From: Kingdonia uniflora
Taxonomy: Eukaryota; Streptophyta; Magnoliopsida; Ranunculales; Circaeasteraceae
Direction: 5' to 3'
DNA length: 64,000 nucleotides
NCBI GenBank assembly: GCA_014058105.1
Contig: JACGCM010002300.1
Location: forward strand, 248,001-312,000
Position numbers and translations under genes: made by a program. Shown here piece after piece: positions 9,316 through 18,849 of this stretch. Each line of letters begins with the position of its first letter. Position 1 is the first letter of the stretch. The notes below the pieces were generated by a model. It was not told the origin of the DNA and did no database searches. It was given only the letters and a program-made list of their open reading frames with translations.

Positions 9316-11484
9316 TCATTTCCCTTTCTTCACCGCTTCATCTTCCCATTCGACTTCAATCCCCTGAAACATACAAAATGGGAATATCAATATGAATTAA
9401 AACGTAAAATATTAATTAAACGGAAAATATATTATAAGATTCCTTTAAACAACTTACTTCTCCATCTAAATATTCATTCAATTGGGAAAGACGGTCCTCT
9501 GCACGTCTCAAGTTCTCCGTCAATTGTGTAATACGACTCTCGTCATGAAGGTGTCGAGCCTCCAAATTTAATGTCCTATCAAGTATAAGCTTCCGCATAC
9601 CCTCAGTTATAGCGAAAAAAACATATCATGTTGGCACGTTTATAGTAGAGGTCAATGCAATAGAGGGAATGGTATGCCACGTTGTCCCATGTGGCGACCC
9701 TAACTCAATAGTCCATCCAGGGTAATCAACAAGCCGTGGAGGAGGGATTTGTGTCTCCTGAGTAGAAAAATCTACAGTGGGAAACTCAATACGTGGAAAG
9801 GTAACTCCGCTTGGCAAAGCACAAAGGCCTGGGATATCAATGTTTCCGCACCTCGCAATATCCGACATGAGTGCACCATGTGAAACAGTTTTCCAATATG
9901 CATCATAGTCGATATGGTGACCCACAATATAATGTTGTGCTTCGATCCAACCCGCTACTAGCAGGGAACAAACCACATCAGAAGGCGGGAAGTAATGGAG
10001 TTTCTCTGGAGGGTCGTACGACACTGCACGATGCTCTAGTTGAGCCCAACAACGGTCTCCAAGATACCACTCGTATCCACCAAATGGGCATTGCAAGAGT
10101 ACTCTTTTACGACTGATATTACCGGCGATGATTACCTCCCGCTTTAGTACATCTTTCATATTTTTAGATGTGTCCCATTGCATGTTGTTGATTGTACACA
10201 AATCCAGTTGTTGCCTCATTAGTGCTAGATGATGCTTCGCCTTATTACCCGTAACTTTTCGTCTTTTAATTTGCCAGGCTGACATTCTTGGCCAAAAATC
10301 ATCCAACCTATTATCTATCAAGATATGATGGCCTATCTGGAAATACTCGTTGCAATGATACTGCAGAAGATAAAAAAATAAAAAAATAATTGTCCAAATA
10401 ATCTTGAATTCCAAAAATATAAATAACTAGAACTATTAATTAAAATTATTTTACCTCGATCAATTGGAAAATGCCACCGATGTATTTCATCTCTTGTTTG
10501 GATGCTTGGTCAAGGCAGTAGTAGAGATGCCCTAATATAGCGGAGCCAAAGTCTATCGTATAAGCCTTGTTTTCCAAAATGGCAATTGGACATAACAACT
10601 CTAGTCGATCCCAGCTCTTCGAGTTCCCAAATAAGACATCTCTAAAGTGCAATAGCATAAATGCTCTAAAGATTGTTTTAGCATTAACGAGATCTCTAAT
10701 GTTTACTTTGGTATGGTCAAGGTAATTCGGAGGTGAGCAAAACTAATGCACCCCTTTTTATAATCTGTAGGCATCATATCGGGAAAATCCCTTATGGCGT
10801 TACCGTAATCCGTGGATATTGACTCATCAAATTCCATCGGCTCTTTTATCCCGATACCTATCCCGGTAAGCACAGTAAAATCTCTAGGAGTGATCCCTAA
10901 CTCTCCACAAGGTAGGTAAAATGTTTGAGTGGTTGGCCACCAACGCTCAATCATCGCCAAAATTACTTGGTTGTCTACATTCCCAATTTTACAATCAAAT
11001 ATACTCATCAAATTGGTAGTCTTTAATCTCTGCTTCAAATGAGGTACCTCAATAAGAATTACGTAAATTTCACGGAGCTTGACTAACACTGATCTACATT
11101 TAAATCCAACTCGAGCCTGTAAAAGCTTTAATAAACACAAATAAGAATATCTAAATTAAATTCTACTGGAAGTAAATACTTTGAAATAAGTATAACACCA
11201 ATAATTTACTAATATTCGTTATTTCAACTTACTGATGTAGTAGTAACTGATGTGGACAAATGACCCTTCCCATCCGGTTGTGTGAGTTGCCGAAGGTCAC
11301 GCGCTTCATAATTTTGCAGAAGAGGTGGAGGAGGTTCAATGGAGGCATTGACGACTTCTTCAAAATTGTTTTTCCGCTTTTTGCCCAATAAAAAATGCAA
11401 TTGAGAAACATGACCTTCGCCATAATAAAATTCGGATCCCTCCTCATCACTGGTTCCGTCATATTCTTCCTCCTCTAACGACAT
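9316..11484 (-). pseudogene. PMD (MAIN-like) gene, four exons, two lesions
   Basis: Minus-strand exons: 11484-11233 (acidic leader, MSLEEEEYDGTSDEEG), 11116-10455, 10360-9458 and 9363-9316, all with GT-AG borders and matching phase. The second exon has the PMD core: ARVGFKC, then IERWWPTTQTFYLPCGELGI. The third has PFGGYEWYLGDRCWAQL and ends in a coiled coil (SRITQLTENLRRAEDRLSQL). The last exon adds 15 residues (IEVEWEDEAVKKGK) encoded in the element's ORF1-promoter end. There are two visible lesions: a one-base deletion near 10730 (after FAHL) and a TGA at 9626-9628. Without these it would be about 620 residues, typical of full-length MAIN-like proteins. PMD proteins of the MAIN/MAIL1 group act in the nucleus in transposon silencing; the role of a transposon-borne copy is not known. 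Confidence 0.8.
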
Positions 11485-12196
11485 CGTCAAATTCTGCATT
11501 AATAAACACATACTAATTTATATAATGACCAATGGAGTATAGTCAGGGTAATAGGAAGTATTGAAATCAATCAGAGGGTGTCAAATTCTTAACAAGCACC
11601 AAGGCGTGTTCGTCGTTTTCAACGTTATTTTCCACACAATACCCTAATTTAAACACATTGGAGTGAAACTTTGGGATGCAAGAGAAGTAATAATTACTGA
11701 TTTCAACACTATGAAAGCCAAATTCAATCAATACCCTAAATTCTACCAATAAATCGCAATATTGGGAAAATTTTACAATACACTAAAATGCTTTAAATAA
11801 TATAAATCACAAAATCAAGTGAATACCCTAAATTAGCAAGTAACAAATTGTTGGAATGATACCTTTACTTTAATTACACCAAGGAAATTCAAAATAAATG
11901 TGTATATATAGAGAGTGAGAGTGAGAGTGAGAAAAGTATTTTGTTGGAAGAAATTTGCCAAGAGAGGACCAACAGATTCGTCTTGATGCTTTAGTCCATC
12001 AGGCGCCTAAATTTTTTTTATAAATAATTTAGGCACCCAAGTTTTAGGCGCCTGTATTTTAAAGCAAACAGGCGCCCAAGTGCTATGAGCCTATTTAGAT
12101 TCCAAGTTAGGTACTCTTGGAGGAAATTGAGTCTGACTACCTTGGATTTGGCTTTTTTGCATCCAAGGCAGTCAGGCACTTTAGAAGATGCTCTTA

Positions 12197-12411
12197 GGAG
12201 AGTATTTGGTGCAGAGAGAGTAAAAAATGGTTTTTGAAGAAAAGAGCCGGATGAAAAGGCGTAGTCTTGTAAAATGATTAGTAGACTATTACCAGTGTGG
12301 TACTGACTGGCCGTTTGCTGCTAATTGAAGGTGACAGAAATTATAGCTCGGTTTTATGCCCCCGAGTGTCGAAGAGCTGGATGAATTTTCATCCCAAAGG
12401 CAGTAAGTCGG
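12197..12411. other. Host remnant between Harbinger element 2 and gypsy element A
   Basis: About 215 bases of non-repetitive sequence. Before the insertions it joined 5151 on one side and 30185 on the other, so it is the former upstream or leader region of the synthetase gene. I see no reading frame or clear promoter box in it. Confidence 0.6.
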
Positions 12412-12795
12412 TGTAAGAGCCTAATTTCCACTACAAGAAAAATGGGCAGTTGCCACTGATGGCTTTTAGTTTTTGTCACTGTTTTATCAGTGACAGACAA
12501 GCCACAACTTTTACCGTGGCTATTGAGCTAAAACAGTGACAAAAACAGTACATAAAACCCAAATTATTTCATCTCCCCCGATCCCTTTATTCTCTCAACT
12601 CACTCCTTAGCTCTCTCTCGATCATCATCTCCTCAGCTCTCCTCCAAAAAATCAAGAATACTCCAGAAAGGTTCTCTCGAACCCCAAACGCCAGTGCTCA
12701 GATCTCCTATAGTTGAAGAGATTTCTTAACATGATGCCCTAATGTATATCGTCACTCATATTAGGGAATCATTATCATCATCTGTAGTTGACGAG

Positions 12796-12961
12796 ATGGA
12801 GAAGGAGGAGGAGGAGGTGAAAGAAGGGTTTGTTCTTGTAGCAAGGAAAGGGTATTTTGGTCTTCCAACAGCTTGTTCTTCGTGTTTGCCTGTGTATCTC
12901 TATCTTCGATTTGCAAATATTGATTTTGATTTGCGTTTCAATCTAGTTCATCCTGATTCTG
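12796..12961 (+). pseudogene. Captured metaxin first-exon fragment
   Basis: Open from ATG 12796: an acidic start (MEKEEEEVKEG), then FVLVARKGYFGLPTACSSCL and PVYLYLRFANIDF, ending at HPDSG before a GTAATT donor at 12962. This matches the N-terminal thioredoxin-like part of plant metaxin, the outer mitochondrial membrane import/assembly protein. The family match is from memory of conserved wording, not a search. No later metaxin exons are seen, and the piece sits inside the CACTA ends, so it is a transduplicated fragment. It may be transcribed from the element or from its own captured 5' leader (12560-12795). Confidence 0.72.
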
Positions 12962-13942
12962 GTAATTTCAATCACACCCATTACTTCCTTTTACAATTAT
13001 TTGCATAATTTGATCCTAAAATTAGCTTTGTGTGTTTATTTTTTTCGTGAGAAATCAATGAGAGAAAGATTGGATTATAGAAACATTAAAACCCTATTAA
13101 CATTTAAAACAATATAATTGTGAAACACCGATCACTTGTTACTCAAAAAATCAAAGGTACCCAAGTTTTAGTTTTGCCAAAAACTAGCCTAATACAACCA
13201 TAAATATGCCCCATTACTCTATTGCAGCAGTTTATGTTATCAAAAAAATAATCCAAAAGGGTTATCTGTCTTTGTCTTCAGATGAAAGATAAGTGTATAT
13301 ATGATTGAATTTGCACACAACTTCCATGTTTGCATATTTTGATGTCTTCATTTGCATTCTTCTTATTTTGTTGCCCAGGCATAAGTTTCAATTCTTTTAT
13401 GCAGTAGTACCCTTGCTGTGTCAGATGATGTTTATATGTAGTGGTTGAACAACAAAAGTTGTAGAGCAGGAAGAGAGCAAACTCACGGTGTGTAAAACTC
13501 AACTAGGCAAGACAACTCCACCAAGGAACTCTTGCTTTACTTAGAAGTAAATGCATTTTCTTGTAGAAGTTCTATCTCCAAATGCATTTATTTACACATG
13601 CAAGTACTCAACTTTAGGCAGTTTGGAAGCATAAAGAGTGTAAACCTTTGTCTCTTTCTCTCACACACACAGTTGGTTTTGCTTTTATTTAATTTGTGGT
13701 TTCTTTTGGTACAGTACACATAGAGTGGTTTCAACACTTAAGATACTAATAATAATAGTCTAAGGTTGCTTTTATATCTTGTGCATTGTGGGGGTCATTC
13801 TCAGAACTATTCTTCTTGAAGCATCTTGTATACACCTTCTCTAGGAATGACTAATGGTAATGTAAAGTTATTTGAAAAAAATGCTCCCCTATGGTTTGTC
13901 ATCTTGTACACATACTTGAATTTTGTGTTCTACTGGTTACAG

Positions 13943-14249
13943 CTGAGAGAAACATGTCATCTTCTTCACTCCTTCAAGGAGAAAGGCAAGGGGATAACGA
14001 AAGTAGATCAAGTAGTTCTAGTAGCTCTAGCAGTGGTTCCGGATCCTCTTCAAGTGGTACTATCATATGCTCTAACTAAATTGATTCATGTTTATATTCT
14101 TTACAATTTGATGAATAATTAATGGCTTATATTAATATTGCTTTTACTCATACGCATATTGTTCCAACGTATTGGACAGATTCTGACAGTGATTGCTCTT
14201 GGCATCGGAGGCTGCACAATCACCAAAGTCTTGAATGTACTAAATTAAG
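13943..14249 (+). pseudogene. Captured serine-rich exon pair, unidentified
   Basis: Two exon-like segments (13943-14056 and 14180-14249) have proper acceptors (TTACAG, GGACAG) and donors (GTACTA, GTAAGG). The first encodes MSSSSLLQGERQGDN followed by a long Ser/Gly run; the second continues DSDSDCSWHRRLHNHQSLEC. I do not recognise the source gene. It lies between the metaxin and reductase fragments inside the CACTA, so a third donor gene is possible. Confidence 0.4.
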
Positions 14250-14704
14250 GTAAGGATTATATTTGTTGGTGATACATTTTTCATAATCTTTTTTTATTAA
14301 TTTTCCCTTGCTTGGTTATGCTCGTTAACTTTATTTCTTTGTATTTAGCTTCTCCGCATGTGATGTGCACACTAGTGAACATCATTTATCTTTTATTTTA
14401 TAAGAGTAACTTATCTATCTATCACTTGATATATGATTATAGCTCACTGATGTTTGGTTCGGAAGTAGTTCAAAACCGCTGCATAGCATAGTATCGTCTA
14501 GGGTCATTTGAAATCGTTTAAGTATTAACGTTGTAAGTGTAGTTTTTAACAGAAAAGTTTTTGATGTAAAATGATATTAAATATGTAGTTTTTCACCGAG
14601 GAAATGACATCTCAAATGTAGTCTATTGTTGAAAACTGTATTTTCCATCAAAGAGTGCAATCCAGAATAAGGAAACTTAATCTATTGCTCTAATAATTTT
14701 ATAG

Positions 14705-15573
14705 GGGACAAGGCTTTATATGATATGGTTTCTCCTTTCTTAGACATCATGGGGAAGGTATACGCTTTATGCTGTCTCTCACACCTTTCTGCAGATAAAA
14801 ATGAATTCATCGATTCTCCAATCTAGCTCTGATTGCTCTTTAAATATTTATTTTGCAGTCAAGGTTTTACCTTGGGGATGTTAGAAATGGCACTGTGATG
14901 AAACTCGTGGTCAACATGATTATGGGAAGGTACTAAGTAAATTCTCTTTTAGTGAATGAATTCATAGATTGGATTAAAGCTTCATTTTGTTTGGCGTGTC
15001 CAAAATATCGAACGTTATACAAAAATACACGATTATTTCAATAATTTGAATTGGCAGATATAATTGCCGATGTTTTGGTGTATCAGTACAATTCAACTTT
15101 TTGATCCTTGGTTGTTTCTCAAAAAATGTAGCATGATGGCCTCTTTTTCTGAAGCATTACTTCTAAGTGAGAAGGCTGGACTGGACCCAAAGATTATCGT
15201 AAGGTAATTTTAGGTATCTGTTTGTTCTTTTATCTTTCAAAATATGTTTCTTGATGGAATTAACTTTAAATTTCTGTGATCATCTTTTTGTAGGTAGTCT
15301 CGCAAGGTGTTATAAGTGCACCAATGTTCTTCATGAAAGGTATTTTAATGGTTAAATCAAAGTATCCAACTACATTTCCACTAAAGCTTTAATCAAAGTA
15401 TCCAACTGCATTTCTATTAAAGCATCAACAAAAGGTATGTAGTCTACCTAGTCTTTCAGAAATCCATGAACCACATTATAGTTTCATTGAAAGCTAGTTT
15501 TCATTTCTATTAAATTTTATAATTTTAGGACTTGAGACTGACTTTAGGATTAGCGGAATCTGTTTCTCATGTT
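14705..15573 (+). pseudogene. Captured GLYR2-like reductase exons
   Basis: Five exon-like blocks keep the order of the C-terminal half of plant glyoxylate/succinic semialdehyde reductase 2 (beta-hydroxyacid dehydrogenase family). They are 14705-14757 (DKALYDMVSPFLDIMGK), 14859-14929 (YLGDVRNGTVMKLVVNMIMG), 15132-15203 (MMASFSEALLLSEKAGLDPK), 15294-15434 (VSQGVISAPMFFMKG, LKHQQK) and 15529-15573 (DLRLTLGLAESVSH). The KLVVNMIMG block holds the family's catalytic lysine region. The first two introns keep GT-AG; the third junction is damaged. Block four has a 36-bp in-frame tandem duplication (15357-15428). No N-terminal Rossmann part is present. It is a captured, non-functional fragment. Confidence 0.78.
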
Positions 15574-16177
15574 TATTAGATCTTGTTAGTTTTCTTTTTA
15601 GTAAACATGGGATAGTGTTAGTTACTTTCGCATAGACGTAACTAGCTTTTGATGCTTATAATCATGTTTCTTAGTTTCTTAGTTTAGACTTGCGGCTCCA
15701 TCTTCAGTTATTTATAATGTAGGCTTTTTTGACATATATGTGGATAAATAACTTTGTATCATATTTTCTTCTTCTTTTTTCATTTTGAAGCTTTTGTTAA
15801 TTATAATTTACTCAGGTCGAAGATAACTTCATTCATTAGAAGTCCTGATTCAGTGATGGATTTGGTGAGTTTTACATTTGATATTATGAAACTTGGCAAT
15901 GGGGGAGACATTTACTCAGATATTGATTTTGGAGTATTTTGTGTAATATTTACTCAGGGATTTGTTACCAAAATATTTATAGGATTTGTGTAATATATGA
16001 ACTTGTAAGTATAATAACAAATAATAGATGTTGCTATTATAGTATTTTAAAATAAAATATTTTATTTATTTATTTCGTGTATGATGCTATGTGAATTGTC
16101 GGTAAAAACATGTTTATAATTTATCTCATTTTCTGTATATTTTTTTTATTATTATTTATTTATTTTTTATATGTTTT

Positions 16178-16435
16178 TGCCACGGAATTTGTAGTGGGGA
16201 AAGCAGGCTTTCGCCACTGATTTTGTAGTGGTGAAAGCAGGCTTTTGCCACGAAATTTCTAGTGGGGAAAGTAGGTTTTTGCCACGGATTTTTCAGTGGC
16301 AAAAAATAACTTTTTGCCACGGTAAAAATAGTGCCAAAGCTTTAGCCACCCCATCAACGCCCACGACCCTAGCCACGGTAAAAACAGTGGCAAAAACCCT
16401 TTTGCCACAGATATTTCGGTGGCAAATACCTTTAT
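16178..16435. repeat. CACTA subterminal repeat array
   Basis: At least seven direct or inverted copies of a GCCAC(G/T)(G/A)ATTT...AGTGG(C/G)(A/G)AA unit, spaced about 40 bases apart. The left end of the element has a shorter matching array (12445-12545). Such arrays are the usual transposase-binding zones of CACTA elements. Confidence 0.75.
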
Positions 16436-16921
16436 TCTTGTAGTGTTCGTATCTCGAACTTAGTATCTCATACCAAATAAGATCAAAACGCAAGAAATAT
16501 CAACTAGCAGTACACACAATAATTAGTGTGGAAACCTCTAAATAGGTAAAAACCACAACCTCTCTTGAGGATTTAGAAATGTTGATCTAATTGATTGATT
16601 GATTGACGAGCTATTATAATGAGCGTACTGAATAGTTTTGTATAGATTTTGTAGATAGAATTCTCTGTCCTTATCTGTTGTTCTTCGATCCTATTTATAG
16701 GTTTCCTATTATTACCGTTTTATGACTATTATCTTCTTTAATTATAAACGTTACAACAAAGCTTTGAAGGACCTACATAATGGTTGTGTAACGGTCTGAC
16801 TCTTCAAACTTGTAATGGCTTCTTTTGATGACCTCGTGTGGCTGTGAACTCGAGCTATTTATACGGAGGTCGACATCCAAATTTCGGTGAGATCGAGTAT
16901 CGAAATAGGTCCTTAATTACA

Positions 16922-16935
16922 ACTGCCCCCTCTTA
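16922..16935 (-). other. Polypurine tract of gypsy A
   Basis: Read on the minus strand, TAAGAGGGGGCAGT directly precedes the 3' LTR, as expected for the plus-strand priming site of a gypsy element. Confidence 0.75.
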
Positions 16936-17115
16936 ACCAAGAGCACGAGTGGTGTTGGTTGAGAAGGCTCATTAGTGCTGTATTAAATGTGCAAGGATCA
17001 TTCCCAAAGTTCATTCTCGAATATCTGTTATGATTGTACCAGTCATTCAGATTTCCAAAACGCATTAATGCTACTCATGTTGACTGTTGATATTGATAAC
17101 TTGGAACTTTGGAGG

Positions 17116-17124
17116 CTATAAATA
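17116..17124 (+). promoter_or_regulatory. TATA box, antisense gene of gypsy A, copy 1
   Basis: CTATAAATA lies about 43 bases before the MVKTRS start region at 17167. The paralogous upstream region at 17936-17944 (GTTATAAAT) occupies the same place before the second copy, which supports a conserved promoter. Confidence 0.5.
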
Positions 17125-17166
17125 CCATGCACTTGAAGGAAATGTTTATCCCATTCTTTCTGCATC

Positions 17167-17382
17167 GTGGTGAAGACAAGATCCCAAACTCGTCACGAAG
17201 CATTTGTAAGGCGTGTGGAGGCCAAATATGAAGAACTGAAAATGCGATATTTGGCCAGCAGTCTCTATCAGACCCACGCCCATTCCTGCGAAGCCGACTT
17301 ACCAGGGGATGAGCGAGTTAGAAGCGGATGTTGCTCAATTAAACTTATTCTAGCTCTGTCAGCATCACTACCTACTGACTGA
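17167..17382 (+). pseudogene. Antisense gene of gypsy A, first-exon copy 1
   Basis: Encodes MVKTRSQTRHEAFVRRVEAK and a short helical stretch before a stop. The initiator reads GTG where copy 2 has ATG, so the start is probably lost. Basic MVxTRSQTR at the N-terminus is shared with copy 2 (17995) and with the antisense gene of element C (53659 and 54863). Lies between the 3' LTR and the main antisense gene. Confidence 0.5.
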
Positions 17383-17935
17383 AGTAGAGTGTAAGGATAG
17401 TCTTTATATCTTAGCCTCATAGACGGTTGAAGATAAAGACTTTCCTGCTATGAAGGGCGACTGTGGGGGCTGTTTCAGCGAGTGTATTGATTGTAACTAG
17501 GTGTTGTTTTAGAAACAACCTTGTTTGTAACCTCTATATTATGAAATAAACTTGCCATTTCTGTATTCTTGTCTTTATCTGTGTTGTTCGATTGATTGGC
17601 TTGCTGCATTCTTTGTGTGTGTTATGGAACCTGGTAAGCATTGTAGAGAAATTAACTCGACCTGGTTGATGCGAAGTGTAGCAAAATGCCTTGAACTATT
17701 TATATGGGGTATGTAGAGGATTAGCTCGAACTGTGACTTGTGAACTGTGTAGGATTGCCCCAGACTGTTACATTGGTATCAATAGCAGTCTTTGTCTTGA
17801 CTCACTAAATGCGGAAGAATCATTTCCAACATTTATTTTCAAATACCAAGTTTGACTTGACCAGGCTATCAAATTTTCAATGTACGTTGATGACATCATG
17901 TTGGACTGTTGGGATTTGTAACATAAACTTCGGAG

Positions 17936-17944
17936 GTTATAAAT
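17936..17944 (+). promoter_or_regulatory. TATA box, antisense gene of gypsy A, copy 2
   Basis: GTTATAAAT about 50 bases upstream of ATG 17995, preceded by the same GGAGG(C/T) context as the copy 1 box. Confidence 0.5.
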
Positions 17945-17994
17945 ATTTCCTGTCAAAAAATTTATTTTGCTTTCTCATTCAACCTATCTGTAGC

Positions 17995-18210
17995 ATGGTG
18001 AGGACCAGATCTCAAACTCGTTGTAAGGTATTTGTTGCGCGCGTTCAAACTGAATTTGAAGAGCTCAAGACTCACTACTTTGGGCAACAATCATTGGCCA
18101 ACCCTACTCTCGTACCGGTGGAGCCGACATATAAAGGGATGAACGAGGAGGAGGTGGAATTTGCCGAGGAAGATTTCTCTGGCTCTGTCAATTCCACTAT
18201 GTTATCTTGA
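17995..18210 (+). pseudogene. Antisense gene of gypsy A, first-exon copy 2
   Basis: Starts ATG 17995 with MVRTRSQTRCKVFVARVQTE, then FEELKTHYF and an acidic stretch with PTYKGMNEEEVEFAEEDF. The last motif recurs in element C near 54700 (PTYQGLSENEAIEAKEEF), so this part of the protein was under selection in different families. Function unknown. Confidence 0.5.
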
Positions 18211-18849
18211 TGGAAGGGGAACGGTTGGACAATCTTCATTTTTTAGCTGAAGAGACGGTAGAGCATGAAGATAGGGTTGCTGTTATGGATGTGAAAGAGG
18301 CTTGTCCATGTAGTTGTGTTGGCTGTAGATAGGTTTTTATTGATGAAACTTATTTGTAACTGCTTTTTTTTACAATAAAATGTGCTTTGTCTTTGTCAGT
18401 TTATAGTGCAAGTTTCCTTATGCATTTTCCTTTTGTAATATGCCGAATTCATATGCAGAACTGCTGTGTACTGTGATATTGGAATCTGTAAAGGAATTGA
18501 TTCGAACTGGTATGAGATTGACCTATTAAGGAATGGTGATTATAGATTTGGTCAAATATCCTATTTCTGGTTACGGTAAGTATATGCTTACTTGGCAAAT
18601 ATCGGTCCCTTCTGAGGCTAAATATACATTAGTATATGTACGTGCAAGGATTGGGAAAGGAGATATTATGTTCCCAACAATTTGTTTCTTAGAATACACT
18701 CTCCCAAAAAATATGTTTTACAGAATTTATGGGTATTGCAAAAAAAGATTTTCTTCTTCGCTATATAAGTGGCTTGATCTATGGGTATTTCTCATATGTA
18801 TTCTTCAAAGAACATGCTTCGTTTCTTGAAAGTGCTCATGGTGATGATA

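Larger units (their letters stand above)
9026..12193 (-). mobile_element. PIF/Harbinger element 2 carrying a nearly complete PMD gene
   Basis: The left terminus (9026, GAACAACTCCTAAAGTGCTT, decayed) and the right terminus (reverse complement GAGCATCTTCTAAAGTGCCT, ending 12193) form inverted repeats. TTA flanks both sides (9023-9025, shared with element 1, and 12194-12196). Terminal and subterminal sequences match element 1 in reverse: the ORF1-promoter end of element 1 equals the left end here, and the PMD end equals the right end. It contains only a PMD gene, with no transposase or ORF1, so it would need functions supplied in trans. Confidence 0.87.
12429..16445 (+). mobile_element. CACTA (En/Spm) transposon with captured host exons
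   Basis: Starts CACTACAAGAAAAATGGGCA and ends ATTCTTGTAGTG; the 3-bp duplication TTC lies at 12426-12428 and 16446-16448. Subterminal repeats built on TTTTGCCACNG...GTGGCAAAA crowd both ends (12445-12545 and 16178-16435). No CACTA transposase is visible. Instead the plus strand holds exon-like pieces of at least two host genes, metaxin (12796-12961) and a GLYR2-type reductase (14705-15573), plus an unidentified serine-rich piece (13943-14249). It is inserted in the 3' LTR of gypsy A. Confidence 0.93.
12412..16921 (-). repeat. 3' LTR of gypsy A, split by a CACTA transposon
   Basis: LTR bases 12412-12428 (TGTAAGAGCCTAATTTC) resume at 16446 (TTCGTATCTCGAAC) and run to TTACA at 16921. The uninterrupted LTR at 29699 reads TGTAAGAGCTTAATTTCGTA, which gives the empty site directly. 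On the minus strand a TATA-like GTATAAATAGC lies near 16855-16866. Confidence 0.92.

Noticed and set aside
12796..12961. Host metaxin gene
   Set aside because: Only one exon is present and it lies between CACTA ends with a TTC duplication, so it is a captured fragment.
13891..14079. Serine-rich reading frame as an independent gene
   Set aside because: It is low complexity, ends in intron-like DNA and sits in the CACTA; kept only as an unidentified captured fragment.
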